Below, in pieces: positions 55,469-64,000 of a stretch of DNA of 64,000 nt (its first letter is position 1; every line of letters starts with the position of its first letter). Below the pieces are notes generated by a model, which searched no databases, was not told the DNA's origin, and worked only from the letters and a program-made list of their open reading frames with translations. The DNA comes from Hyphomicrobiales bacterium (GTDB taxonomy: Bacteria; Pseudomonadota; Alphaproteobacteria; Parvibaculales; Parvibaculaceae): the NCBI GenBank assembly GCA_016124805.1, contig WGND01000010.1:1-64000 (forward strand). The letters are read 5' to 3'. Both the position numbers and the translations under genes were made by a program.

Positions 55469-55613
55469 GCTAAGTAGGAGAAATTGGCACACGGGCAAAG
55501 CTGGGCCATTATCGTTACGCCTATTCCGCAGCTTTACGTATTTCGATTTCGGACCTCTGCGAGCCAATAAATCGGGGTGCTATTCATAGTACAATCAAAT
55601 CTAGACCATTGAA

Positions 55614-56933
55614 ATGAAACAAAAAAAGCTCCTTAAACACGGTAAAATCGGCGGGATTTGGTTCGCTAAAAGCAACCTCGGGCCTCATGAGATTGCCGAT
55701 TTGCTTATGAAGCTCAAACTCTCAAGAAAGAAGGAGCGCAAACTTTACAAAAGCTTTGAACTTGCCGCCCAGACACAGGGGCTGGCTGCCATCCGTAAAG
55801 CCGCGACTGACTACTTCAACTCTGTCTATGCACGGTTCATAGCTGCTGTTGAAATGAACAAGAAGCGTGAGGTCACTGAAAAGCAGAACTTGGAGGAATG
55901 CTACGAAATAGCGCTTGGCTTGCAGGTTCACAAACCGATCACTGAAAAAGTCCGGGTCTTTTTCAAGCCAAAGAAATCTGGCGGGACAAGGCCCATTAGC
56001 GTCTTTGGTCCCCGGCATGGCACGGCTCAACGGCTGCTCAAGAGGCTTTTGCTCTCGTTTTATTCCCCCAAAATTTGGCAATACACGTCAAAAGGTCCTA
56101 AGGCCGCAGTAAAGGCCGCAAAGAAAATACCAATTGCTGAAGGTTCGGTGGCAGTTACTCTGGATATCAAGAATTTCTATGGAAGCTTTATTGACGAGGG
56201 GGTCACCAAACTTCTAAAATTCCTCCCGTCTGATGTGGTCGCTAATGTTGTTCTCGCGAATGATGTGACCCTGTCAGATATGGATTGGTCCCCCCTATGT
56301 GTGACTGATTTATCCATAGCCCGCTCAGGAGTACCACAAGGCTCGGCTGTTTCACCCTTAGTGGGGGAATTGGCAATTTCGCATCTTGATGTGGAGCTGC
56401 CTTCAGGGATTTGGTTTGCAAACTACGCAGATGATTTTCTGGTCATTGCTCCTACCGAGGATTTAGCTGAAATCGCCAAACTCGCCTTGAGTGCGGCAGT
56501 AGCCGCCCTCCCGAGCGGGCATTTTATTCTTGAAGAGCGCGAACGAGCGCCCATCAAGTCGGGTGTCACTTTCCTTGGTCATTCTCTCTTGTTGGAAGAT
56601 GGCAAGTTACTCGCACAGCCATCTTCTCATGCTAACTCTAAGTTTGCTGACAAGCTTGAAGAGCTGATGCATTTGGCTGGAAAAGCTAAACAGAACTACA
56701 CCAAATCCAAGTCACCCGAAGACCGCCAACACTTGGTTGTTGCGGTCGCTGCTATATATTGGTTCGGTTTAAACTGGCGGACTGCGTTTTCGGAATGTGA
56801 AAATATTTCCGTGGAAACGCTCTATCAAGAAGTCGTCTTCCAAGTCAAAAAGTATCTGGCGGGGACAGACATCAAGCACGATGAATTCAAGGCCGTTAAG
56901 CCCGAAATAGAGATTACGTTCTTATACGATTAG
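55614..56933 (+). CDS. Standalone reverse transcriptase, group uncertain, possibly defence-associated
   Basis: 439 residues. RT motifs are clear: KSGGTRPISVFGPRHGTAQR (motifs 1-2), VAVTLDIKNFYGSF (motif A, Asp184), RSGVPQGSAVSPLVGELAIS (motif B), WFANYADDFLVIA (motif C, YADD at 271-274) and SGVTFLGHSLLL (motif 7). The N-terminal 95 residues and the C-terminal 100 are helical without recognised domains. The retron VTG element is not seen; the FLGH form is closer to group II intron-like and unknown-group RTs. No intron structure, DGR repeats or Cas1 fusion accompany it. Its C-terminus overlaps the convergent integrase gene by 12 bases. Confidence 0.85.
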   Translation: MKQKKLLKHGKIGGIWFAKSNLGPHEIADLLMKLKLSRKKERKLYKSFELAAQTQGLAAIRKAATDYFNSVYARFIAAVEMNKKREVTEKQNLEECYEIALGLQVHKPITEKVRVFFKPKKSGGTRPISVFGPRHGTAQRLLKRLLLSFYSPKIWQYTSKGPKAAVKAAKKIPIAEGSVAVTLDIKNFYGSFIDEGVTKLLKFLPSDVVANVVLANDVTLSDMDWSPLCVTDLSIARSGVPQGSAVSPLVGELAISHLDVELPSGIWFANYADDFLVIAPTEDLAEIAKLALSAAVAALPSGHFILEERERAPIKSGVTFLGHSLLLEDGKLLAQPSSHANSKFADKLEELMHLAGKAKQNYTKSKSPEDRQHLVVAVAAIYWFGLNWRTAFSECENISVETLYQEVVFQVKKYLAGTDIKHDEFKAVKPEIEITFLYD

Positions 56934-58688
56934 CAACGTAGCCTTAGCTGTTGCTGATGGCACCACGTCAACGTGCAAATGTGACAGGTCCAGTCCCGGA
57001 TAGATTATACTTTCGACATATGGTTGAAGCTGATCCGGGGTATATCCCGATCCGTAGTTATCGCTCACGCCCTTTGACAGCGACCAGCCGCCAAGCTTTT
57101 GTAAAACCCAATCTGGGGCTTCAATTAGGCGCAACGCGTCGCGGAAGTTATGTCGGAAACTATGTAGGCCAATTTTACCGTCTTTTTCGATAATCGAGGG
57201 TAGAAAGGAGGCCGTGAACCAGTCCGCCAATGGTTGGGACATATAGCCATATTTACCGGCCTTTAATTCGGGAAAGAGTTTGACGTTTTTGATTTTCTCT
57301 AGCTGCTCGACGTAGTTCAAGAAACCCACTCGTACTAACTCGGGATGTATCGGAACACCACGCTTGCTTGTGGGCGTCTTCAACTTCTTCTCGCCACTGT
57401 CGTTAACATCAAAATATCGACAACCCTTCGCGGTGGTCTTCACATCAGCGACATCAAGTTGGCAAACTTCATTCGCTCGCATTCCAGAAAACAAACAAAT
57501 CAAGGGCACCCAAAAGCGAGCTCGGCGAATTACATTTGGCCCCGGCCTGGAGAAACCATGACCATCATCTCGGCAACCCGTATAGATTGGTGCCGTAAAA
57601 ATCGTCCGCAGTTCTTCGGATGTAAACGGTCGGCGTTTATCCGCATCATGCGTCTTTGTCGCCCACGGTTTCAGGTCTTCAGATGGCACCATCGGGAGCA
57701 ATCCCAATTTATGTCCAAGTCTTAGTACCGAAGTTAGCGTTCCAAGGTGCAACGACTGTGTGGTGTGCGAAAGACGTGTTCGCCCATCAGCGAGAGCTCT
57801 CTCAATGGCCATTGCTATCGACAGGTTCGGGTAATGCTTATGAACGTTCGTCGGCACTTGTGAGAGTGTGTCTCTAAAGGCCATGCATCGTTCAAGGTTG
57901 ATCTCTGAGACTAGCGCATCCTCTCCAATGATTTCTTTCATCAGCTCCAGCGAAGCTTTGATTTTGTCGATCCGCTTTTCCGCGACATTTTTGTATTCGG
58001 CATCCTTCTTGTATTGATCAAAATACAATCCGCACAACTCGCCAAATGTCTTCGTTGAGCTCTTGCTTGTCTTCGCACTCAGTGCTGATTGGCTAGCAAA
58101 AAGAACATCGAAAGACGATTTCGAAAAATCGTGTTTCAGTCGCGCAACTTCTCTTCGACTAAGCTCAAGCAAGGCGCGCCGGATAAGCTCTGCAAATTCA
58201 CTGTTGCTAAAAGTCTGGTTGTTAAACTGATATGCACTTCCATCGGTGATTTTCTGATGCGCGTGCCAAATTGCTCGATGCCCCTCTGGGTCGTCTGCTT
58301 CGCTCAGAAACCCACTTTCTTCAAATGCCTCCTTAAGCATTTCATGGCGTTCATCTTCCGACGCCGGAGGATCGTTTGCGAGCCTCTTTGCCCACTCGGC
58401 ATCGCGCTCTTCGACAAAGGCGCGAACTAAGCTAACGGCTAGAGCCTCCGTCATCAGCGGCATGGTTTTCGCGTCAGCAGCCTGCATTTCAGCAGAACGA
58501 AATGTCGCGTCCCATTCAACATCTTTGATGCTGCGCAACTGCGTAGCTTTCGAAAGATTGCCCGTCCCAAGCGAGACCTTGACGACCTTCTTTCCAAGCG
58601 CGTCCACCAGATGCGGCGGCACTCGCCGGTGATAGTAAAATGTATTGCCTCGCTTCAGCAGGCGATGTTTTTTGGGCACGTCTGACAT
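56922..58688 (-). CDS. Integrase of the tRNA-Ala island (tyrosine recombinase)
   Basis: 588 residues. The start HRLLKRGNTFYYHRRVPPHLVDAL is the arm-type/DUF6538-like N-terminus of many alphaproteobacterial island integrases. A core-binding domain follows around residues 220-340. The catalytic domain (about 365-570) has Arg in LFSGMRANEVCQLDVADV, H-x-x-R in GLHSFRHNFRDALRL, and the final LGGWSLSKGVSDNYGSGY with the Tyr nucleophile. It starts 91 bases from the tRNA 3' end, as expected for the enzyme that inserted the element there. Confidence 0.9.
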   Translation of the reverse strand: MSDVPKKHRLLKRGNTFYYHRRVPPHLVDALGKKVVKVSLGTGNLSKATQLRSIKDVEWDATFRSAEMQAADAKTMPLMTEALAVSLVRAFVEERDAEWAKRLANDPPASEDERHEMLKEAFEESGFLSEADDPEGHRAIWHAHQKITDGSAYQFNNQTFSNSEFAELIRRALLELSRREVARLKHDFSKSSFDVLFASQSALSAKTSKSSTKTFGELCGLYFDQYKKDAEYKNVAEKRIDKIKASLELMKEIIGEDALVSEINLERCMAFRDTLSQVPTNVHKHYPNLSIAMAIERALADGRTRLSHTTQSLHLGTLTSVLRLGHKLGLLPMVPSEDLKPWATKTHDADKRRPFTSEELRTIFTAPIYTGCRDDGHGFSRPGPNVIRRARFWVPLICLFSGMRANEVCQLDVADVKTTAKGCRYFDVNDSGEKKLKTPTSKRGVPIHPELVRVGFLNYVEQLEKIKNVKLFPELKAGKYGYMSQPLADWFTASFLPSIIEKDGKIGLHSFRHNFRDALRLIEAPDWVLQKLGGWSLSKGVSDNYGSGYTPDQLQPYVESIIYPGLDLSHLHVDVVPSATAKATLLIV

Positions 58689-58778
58689 TCCTCATGTGTA
58701 CCATTCTTGTGGCCCACACTGGAACTCTAAGCTGCTGATTTGATGGAAACTTCAGGCGCTCTGCGCTTTATCTGAAAT

Positions 58779-58855
<77 letters not shown>

Positions 58856-58963
58856 GCCGTTGTGACCGGCATGGGGTTGGGCCCCAAGCCAGCGGTGGCG
58901 GAACTTAGGTTTAGTTCCGCCAATGTTCAAGGAAAAACTTTGCGCCCTCAAAGAGGCTGTTTT

Positions 58964-59353
58964 TCAGTCGTCGTCTTTCTTGCCGCCGCGCACGATGCCG
59001 CTGACATCATCGTCCTCGTCATCATCGTCGGGCAGGAAGGCATCGTCATCGGAATCATCATCCGTGGCATCATCAATATCGAGATCATCATCGACATCGG
59101 CTGCCAGTTCCTCGTCCCGCATGGCGTCAAGCGAGACATTATCGTCATCATCATCGTCAGCCGTCGGCACCGGCTTCACGGCCTTTTCCTTCGGCTTCTC
59201 GGCAGGCTTTGCGGCCCGCTTCACTTTGGGCGCTACTTCTGGAACGAACTCATGTTTGCATTTGGGGCAAACAACGGGGTTCTTCTTCAGATCGTAGAAC
59301 TTCGCGCCGCAGCTCGGACAATCGCGCTTCGTTCCCAACTCCGGTTTCGACAA
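58964..59353 (-). CDS. FYDLN-acid (TIGR02300-type) family protein
   Basis: 129 residues started at TTG 59353, because SKPELGTKRDCPSCGAKFYD is the conserved N-terminus and GAGGGAG lies upstream. The first 35 residues hold C-x2-C and C-x2-C pairs (DCPSCGAKF, VVCPKCKHEF), a likely zinc ribbon, around the family motif FYDLKK. The rest is a lysine/proline linker and a very acidic Asp-rich tail. The family is essentially alphaproteobacterial and of unknown function. It commonly neighbours aroA, as here. Confidence 0.85.
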   Translation of the reverse strand: MSKPELGTKRDCPSCGAKFYDLKKNPVVCPKCKHEFVPEVAPKVKRAAKPAEKPKEKAVKPVPTADDDDDDNVSLDAMRDEELAADVDDDLDIDDATDDDSDDDAFLPDDDDEDDDVSGIVRGGKKDDD

Positions 59354-59527
59354 GCTGTCTCTCCCTCGCGCCAACGCACGAAAATCGCCTGATATCAGGC
59401 TTGATGTTTCTCTACTGATTTTCCCATTGCCACGATAAGGGGCTCCTGTCAAAACCTATTCGCGCATGGCGGGGTCCGCCGACAACATGACCCCGTCTTT
59501 CAATTCGTCATCCCAGCTGGAAGCGCC

Positions 59528-60871
59528 GTGGCCCATATATCGCCGACCTCACCCCAAAGCCTCTCTGCCCATGCTTCAAAGGGCCTGAACGGGCATGTCA
59601 GACTGCCGGGCGACAAGTCGATTTCGCACCGCGCCCTGATCTTCGGGGCACTGGCTGTGGGCGAGACCCGCATCACCGGCCTGCTGGAAGGTGAAGATGT
59701 GCTGGCAACGGCTGACGCCATGCGGCGGCTCGGGGCCGATGTCATCCGTCACGGCACCGGCGACTGGTCGGTTTTCGGTGTCGGCGTGGGGGGGCTGCAT
59801 GAGCCGTCCCAGCCTCTTGATTTCGGCAATTCAGGCACCGGCGCCCGCCTCGTCATGGGGCTTGTGGCAGGCCACCCCATCACAGCGACATTTGTGGGCG
59901 ATGAATCGCTGTCGCGACGCCCCATGGGCCGCGTCATCACCCCGCTGACCCAGATGGGGGCCGTCTTCCATGCCCGGGAAGGGGGCCGCCTGCCCCTGAC
60001 CCTGACGGGGGCCCGCCAGACCCTGGCGATGCGCTATGTCTCGCCCGTGGCCTCGGCACAGGTCAAGTCAGCCATCCTGCTGGCAGGCCTCAATGCCGCA
60101 GGCCAGACAAGCGTCATCGAAAAGACCCCGACCCGCGACCATACCGAGCGCATGCTGCGCGCTTTCGGGGCCGAGATAAGCACTGAAATCGATGCGGATG
60201 GCACCATGAGCGTGACGCTGACAGGCCAGCCTGAGCTCCATCCCTGCCCGGTCATTGTCCCGGGTGACCCCTCCTCTGCCGCCTTTCCGGTGGTTGCCGC
60301 GCTCATCACCCCGGGCTCCGACATTCTGGTGCAGGGCGTGATGATGAACCCGCATCGCGCCGGCCTCTACAAAACGCTCATGGAAATGGGGGGCGATATC
60401 GAAATCCTCAACCAGCGCGAGGAAGGCGGCGAGCCCGTCGCCGATCTGCGGGTGCGGTCAAGCGCGCTGACAGGCATTGACGTGCCGCCGGCGCGGGCCG
60501 CCTCCATGATTGACGAATATCCCGTGCTGGCGGTGGCCGCCGCCTTTGCCACGGGCGAGACCCGTATGCTCGGCATTCATGAGCTGCGGGTGAAGGAAAG
60601 CGACCGCATTGCCGCGACGGCGGCAGGTCTGCGGGCCAATGGCATCAAGCTGCGCGAACTGGAAGATGGCATGATTGTCGAGGGCCGTGCAGGCGAGGTT
60701 GATGGCGGCGGCCATGTCGTGACCCAGATGGATCATCGCATTGCCATGAGCTTCCTTGTCATGGGGCTGGCCAGCGCCATGCCCGTGCGCGTGGATGATG
60801 GCCGGATGATTGCGACCAGTTTCCCCGAATTTGTGCCCCTCATGCAGGGGCTCGGCGGGCATATCGCATGA
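59528..60871 (+). CDS. aroA: 3-phosphoshikimate 1-carboxyvinyltransferase (EPSP synthase)
   Basis: 447 residues from GTG 59528 ([10 protein letters not shown]). EPSPS motifs are present: [18 protein letters not shown] (substrate-binding Lys and Ser), [57 protein letters not shown] and [13 protein letters not shown]. The NSGTGARL form is that of class II-like enzymes with Gly-Thr-Gly-Ala. It joins shikimate-3-phosphate and PEP in aromatic amino-acid synthesis. It overlaps cmk by four bases. Confidence 0.95.
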   Translation: MAHISPTSPQSLSAHASKGLNGHVRLPGDKSISHRALIFGALAVGETRITGLLEGEDVLATADAMRRLGADVIRHGTGDWSVFGVGVGGLHEPSQPLDFGNSGTGARLVMGLVAGHPITATFVGDESLSRRPMGRVITPLTQMGAVFHAREGGRLPLTLTGARQTLAMRYVSPVASAQVKSAILLAGLNAAGQTSVIEKTPTRDHTERMLRAFGAEISTEIDADGTMSVTLTGQPELHPCPVIVPGDPSSAAFPVVAALITPGSDILVQGVMMNPHRAGLYKTLMEMGGDIEILNQREEGGEPVADLRVRSSALTGIDVPPARAASMIDEYPVLAVAAAFATGETRMLGIHELRVKESDRIAATAAGLRANGIKLRELEDGMIVEGRAGEVDGGGHVVTQMDHRIAMSFLVMGLASAMPVRVDDGRMIATSFPEFVPLMQGLGGHIA

Positions 60872-61491
60872 TTATTGCGATTGATGGCCCCGCCGCCGCC
60901 GGAAAAGGCACGCTGGCCCGCGCCATTGCCCGCCATCTTGACTATGCCTATCTCGACACTGGCTCGCTCTACCGGGCGGTCGGGCATGCCGTGATGAAGG
61001 CGGGTTTTCCGCCTGAAAATGAGGCAGAAGCGCTCAAGGTGGCCCAAAATCTCGATGTGGCCGCCATCGACAAAGAGGCAATCCGAACCGCTGAGGCGGG
61101 CCATGCGGCGTCCGTTGTCGCCGCCATGCCCGCTGTCCGGGCCGCAATTCTGGATTTTCAGCGCCATTTTGCCCGGCAAAAACCCGGTGCGGTCCTGGAT
61201 GGCCGCGATATCGGAACCGTGGTCTGTCCGGATGCCGATGTGAAGTTTTTTGTCACAGCGCGACCGGAAATAAGGGCCCATCGGCGCTGGCTGGAACTCA
61301 AGGCCTCGGGGTCTGATGTCTCCGAAGCACAAGTTCTGGACGATGTGCGCCTGCGCGACCAGCGCGACAGCGAGCGCGCAACCAGTCCTTTGAAGCCCGC
61401 CAACGACGCACACTTGCTCGATACGTCTGATTTGAGTATAGAAGCCTCGTTCGGCGAAGCCGTCCGGATCATAGACAAGTCAATGCGTTAG
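60868..61491 (+). CDS. cmk: Cytidylate kinase
   Basis: 207 residues. The P-loop [17 protein letters not shown] is at the N-terminus, with [12 protein letters not shown] for CMP binding, [22 protein letters not shown], and the LID-region [17 protein letters not shown]. It phosphorylates CMP and dCMP. ATGA overlap with aroA shows operon coupling, and rpsA follows, a conserved bacterial order. Confidence 0.95.
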   Translation: MIIAIDGPAAAGKGTLARAIARHLDYAYLDTGSLYRAVGHAVMKAGFPPENEAEALKVAQNLDVAAIDKEAIRTAEAGHAASVVAAMPAVRAAILDFQRHFARQKPGAVLDGRDIGTVVCPDADVKFFVTARPEIRAHRRWLELKASGSDVSEAQVLDDVRLRDQRDSERATSPLKPANDAHLLDTSDLSIEASFGEAVRIIDKSMR

Positions 61492-61685
61492 GCCACTTGA
61501 AGCCGTTTTGCGGCATTCAGGGGTTTTGCCATTGGCCTTTTCGTGTTTCCGGGATGTTTTGCCATTTTTTGAAACTCTAACCACTGCCCAACATCCACAT
61601 GCTCTCGGGCACCTTACGACCCAGAGAGAAGACCGCCGGATACAACCGTCGGCCGGATCAAAAGCACGATCAGGAGACTATCACT

Positions 61686-63401
61686 TTGGCCACCAGCATG
61701 GGCACTCAGCTCAACCCAACCCGCGAAGATTTCGCGGCCCTGCTCGAAGAATCATTCGCCGCAAACGACATGCAGGAAGGCGCCGTCATCAAAGGCACCG
61801 TCGTTGCGATTGAAAACGATCTCGCGATCGTTGATGTCGGCCTCAAAATGGAAGGCCGCGTTGCTCTCAAAGAATTCGCCGCTCCCGGCAAGCCGGCCAC
61901 AATCAAGGTCGGCGATCAGGTCGAGGTCTATCTCGAGCGTATCGAAAACTCGATGGGCGAAGCCGTTCTCTCGCGCGAAAAAGCCAAGCGCGAAGAAAGC
62001 TGGATCCGTCTGGAAGTTGCTTTCGAAAAGCAGGAACGTGTCGAAGGCCAGATCTTCGGCCGCGTCAAGGGCGGCTTCACGGTTGACCTCGATGGCGCCG
62101 TTGCTTTCCTTCCGGGCAGCCAGGTTGACATCCGCCCCGTGCGCGACGTCACCCCGCTGATGAATATTCCGCAGCCTTTCCAGATTCTGAAGATGGACAA
62201 GCGGCGCGGCAATATCGTTGTCTCGCGTCGTGCCGTCCTCGAAGAGACACGTGCCGAGCAGCGTCAGGAACTGGTCGAGAACCTCAAGGAAGGTCAGATC
62301 CTCGACGGCGTCGTCAAGAACATCACCGATTACGGTGCGTTTGTTGATCTCGGCGGCGTTGACGGCCTGCTCCATGTCACCGACATCGCATGGCGTCGCG
62401 TGAACCATCCGACCGAAGTGCTCTCGATCGGCCAGACTGTCAAAGTCCAGGTCATCAAGGTCAATCAGGACACACAGCGCATCTCGCTTGGCATGAAGCA
62501 GCTTGAAGCTGATCCATGGGAAGGCGTTGGCGCCAAATATCCGGTGGATGCCAAGCTCACGGGCCGCGTCACCAACATCACCGATTACGGTGCATTTGTT
62601 GAGCTGGAACCCGGCGTTGAAGGTCTTGTCCATGTCTCCGAAATGAGCTGGACCAAGAAGAACGTCCATCCCGGCAAGATCGTTTCCACTTCGCAGGAAG
62701 TTGAAGTGATGGTGCTGGAAGTCGATCCGGTGAAGCGTCGCATCTCGCTTGGTCTCAAGCAGTGCCTCGACAACCCCTGGACCACTTTCGCCGAGCGCTT
62801 CCCCGTGGGCACGCTCGTTGAAGGCGAGATCAAGAACATCACTGAATTCGGTCTCTTCATCGGTCTTGATGCCGATGTCGACGGCATGGTTCACATGTCC
62901 GATCTCGACTGGAACCGCCCGGGCGAAGAAGCCATGACGGATTACCAGAAGGGTCAGGTCGTCAAGGCGATCGTGCTCGACGTTGACACCGAAAAAGAAC
63001 GCATCTCGCTCGGCATCAAGCAGTTGTCGGGTGATCCGATGGAAGCGGCAGGCGATGCCATCCGCAAGGGTGCCGTTGTGACCTGCACGATCACGGCAGT
63101 CACAGAAAACGGTCTTGAGGTCACGGTTGGCGAAGAAGCCATCCCGTCCTTCATCCGTCGCGCTGAACTGGCCCGTGACCGCGGCGACCAGCGTCCGGAG
63201 CGTTTCTCGGTTGGCGACAAGATCGACGCTCGTGTCACGCAGTTCGACAAGTCGGCTCGCAAGATCCAGCTGTCGATCAAGGCGCTCGAAATCGCCGAAG
63301 AAAAAGAAGCTGTGGCTCAGTTCGGCTCGTCCGACTCGGGCGCTTCGCTTGGCGACATCCTCGGTGCAGCGCTCAAGGCACAGGACGGCGACAAGAAGTA
63401 A
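61686..63401 (+). CDS. rpsA: 30S ribosomal protein S1
   Basis: 571 residues started at TTG 61686, since CAGGAG lies nine bases upstream and MATSMGTQLNPTREDFAALL fits alphaproteobacterial S1. ATG 61698 is an alternative, and 61599 is too far upstream. Six S1 RNA-binding repeats can be followed, with repeated VKNITDYGAFVDLGGVDGLL, VTNITDYGAFVELEPGVEGL and IKNITEFGLFIGLDADVDGM segments, each ending in RISLG. It brings mRNA to the small ribosomal subunit. Its terminator lies inside the start of the next gene. Confidence 0.95.
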   Translation: MATSMGTQLNPTREDFAALLEESFAANDMQEGAVIKGTVVAIENDLAIVDVGLKMEGRVALKEFAAPGKPATIKVGDQVEVYLERIENSMGEAVLSREKAKREESWIRLEVAFEKQERVEGQIFGRVKGGFTVDLDGAVAFLPGSQVDIRPVRDVTPLMNIPQPFQILKMDKRRGNIVVSRRAVLEETRAEQRQELVENLKEGQILDGVVKNITDYGAFVDLGGVDGLLHVTDIAWRRVNHPTEVLSIGQTVKVQVIKVNQDTQRISLGMKQLEADPWEGVGAKYPVDAKLTGRVTNITDYGAFVELEPGVEGLVHVSEMSWTKKNVHPGKIVSTSQEVEVMVLEVDPVKRRISLGLKQCLDNPWTTFAERFPVGTLVEGEIKNITEFGLFIGLDADVDGMVHMSDLDWNRPGEEAMTDYQKGQVVKAIVLDVDTEKERISLGIKQLSGDPMEAAGDAIRKGAVVTCTITAVTENGLEVTVGEEAIPSFIRRAELARDRGDQRPERFSVGDKIDARVTQFDKSARKIQLSIKALEIAEEKEAVAQFGSSDSGASLGDILGAALKAQDGDKK

Positions 63402-63509
63402 GACATCTGCCGCCCGCAAGGGCCCGGCAATGAACTGGCAATCACGGGGCGACAATTGCGCCGGACCACGATAAGGTCATGATCCAGTTCACTTGTCCGG
63501 AGATGTCTC

Positions 63510-64000
63510 GTGTCAGTCGATGCGGAAACATTAGTGGACAGGCGGCGTCTAAAGCGCCGCCTGTTTTTTTGGCGGGGCGTTGCGATCATCGCGGCCTGCG
63601 CGGCCCTGATTGCGGTTTTTGCCACCACCGGTCTCTATCCGGCGGGCAATCACATCGCTCGCGTCACCATCAATGGCATCATCCTGGATGATCCGGCCCG
63701 TGACAAAATTCTGGACCAGATCGCCGAGGACAGCCGCGTCAAAGCGGTGATCCTGTCGATCGACAGTCCGGGCGGCTCCACGACGGGCGCTGAAGCGCTT
63801 TACGCCTCGGTGCGCAAGCTTGCCGCAAAAAAGCCCGTGGTCGCCGTGCTCGGCACGCTGGCCGCCTCTGGTGGCTATGTGGCGGCCATTTCCGCCGATC
63901 ACATTGTCTCGCGCGGCAACACGCTCACCGGCTCGATTGGCGTCATCTTCCAGTGGACGCAGCTGGAAGATCTGCTCGACAAGATCGGCGTGCAGGTGCG
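63510..64000 (+). CDS. sppA: Signal peptide peptidase SppA, 36K type (partial, N-terminal part)
   Basis: At least 163 residues run off the window from GTG 63510, with GGAG eight bases upstream. The N-terminus MSVDAETLVDRRRLKRRLFF has the arginine cluster and the start of the membrane anchor (VAIIAACAALIAVFATTGLY) typical of alphaproteobacterial SppA. The S49 protease core follows with SIDSPGGSTTGAEALYASV and the serine nucleophile in LAASGGYVAAISAD. It degrades leftover signal peptides in the membrane. The rpsA terminator hairpin lies within codons 10-21. Confidence 0.88.
   Translation, partial: MSVDAETLVDRRRLKRRLFFWRGVAIIAACAALIAVFATTGLYPAGNHIARVTINGIILDDPARDKILDQIAEDSRVKAVILSIDSPGGSTTGAEALYASVRKLAAKKPVVAVLGTLAASGGYVAAISADHIVSRGNTLTGSIGVIFQWTQLEDLLDKIGVQV
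63538..63570 (+). terminator. Rho-independent terminator of rpsA, inside the sppA reading frame
   Basis: ACAGGCGGCG (63538-63547) and CGCCGCCTGT (63555-63564) form a perfect 10-bp stem with a seven-base loop, followed by seven T (63564-63570). It lies 137 bases after the rpsA stop but within the first codons of sppA. Confidence 0.85.

Larger units (their letters stand above)
55093..55613. other. Long non-coding gap upstream of the reverse transcriptase, possible ncRNA
   Basis: No gene is visible in these 521 bases between the divergent R-M operon and the RT gene. Several hairpin-capable stretches occur: TGTCC-C-GGACA (55318-55328), CCCC-GCGT-GGGG (55377-55388), TGTTCA/TGAACA (55423-55438) and TGCACACGTGTGCA (55455-55468). 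Defence RTs often use an RNA encoded directly upstream, so a structured RNA here is plausible. Confidence 0.4.

Noticed and set aside
55093-56933. Retron (msr-msd plus RT)
   Set aside because: The RT lacks the VTG motif and no a1/a2 inverted repeats with a branching guanosine could be placed; a structured RNA is still possible.
55614-56933. Diversity-generating retroelement or CRISPR-associated RT
   Set aside because: No template/variable repeat pair or Avd gene was noticed, and cas1 is about 15 kb away with no RT fusion.
61752-63455. Long minus-strand ORF (567 codons) opposite rpsA
   Set aside because: It is an antisense shadow caused by the biased codon use of rpsA; the S1 repeats are on the plus strand.

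Overview
The window looks like chromosome of an alphaproteobacterium. The right end carries an order typical of that class: a FYDLN-acid (TIGR02300-type) protein, tRNA-Ala, aroA, cmk, rpsA, sppA. Coding is moderately GC-rich, GTG and TTG starts recur, and the Cas9 is a compact II-C enzyme of the kind common in this class. No species can be named from sequence alone.

Layout. (1) 1-6.3 kb: an iron-uptake locus with exbB (cut by the window edge), tonB, a PepSY membrane protein, a PKHD-type dioxygenase, an unrecognised periplasmic protein and a TonB-dependent siderophore receptor. Two near-identical Fur-box-like sites tie the PepSY/tonB promoter region to the receptor promoter. (2) 6.3-18 kb: a dipeptide-type ABC importer operon with a C45-family amidohydrolase/acyltransferase, divergent from a gamma-glutamylputrescine-oxidase-like flavoenzyme, an omega-aminotransferase, an aldehyde dehydrogenase and a GntR regulator. 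Together this reads as uptake, unmasking and oxidation of an amine-containing compound. (3) 18-26.5 kb: a two-partner secretion pair, a 2212-residue adhesin-like exoprotein and its outer-membrane transporter. (4) 27.3-34 kb: an RND efflux operon (adaptor, pump, outer-membrane factor) ending in a TetR gene, with a strong palindromic operator at its promoter. (5) 34.3-35.2 kb: an AT-rich orphan sulfotransferase.

(6) 35.4-45.2 kb: a complete type II-C CRISPR-Cas locus. A tracrRNA gene on the minus strand precedes cas9-cas1-cas2 on the plus strand, followed by an array of 67 repeats and 66 spacers. Repeat polarity and tracrRNA complementarity show that crRNAs are read from the minus strand, towards the cas genes. 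Between the tracrRNA gene and cas9 sits a solitary degenerate repeat with its own good promoter and a guide-like stretch. The guide-like stretch is repeated, with one base missing, inside the probable cas9 promoter. This candidate self-directed cas regulator is the most interesting observation here.

(7) 45.47-58.80 kb: a 13.3 kb integrative island in the 3' end of tRNA-Ala(GGC), bounded by an 18-bp direct repeat. It carries an integrase next to the tRNA, a standalone reverse transcriptase with a 520-bp non-coding upstream region, a cytosine methyltransferase with a NotI-like endonuclease and a ribbon-helix-helix protein, a second tyrosine recombinase coupled to an unknown gene, a DUF3644-like protein with an RHEIEH (HEPN-like) motif, an XRE regulator, and membrane/lipoprotein genes. 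It looks like a defence island inserted between the CRISPR leader and the tRNA. (8) 58.8-64 kb: housekeeping genes, ending in sppA, which is cut by the window and whose first codons contain the rpsA terminator.
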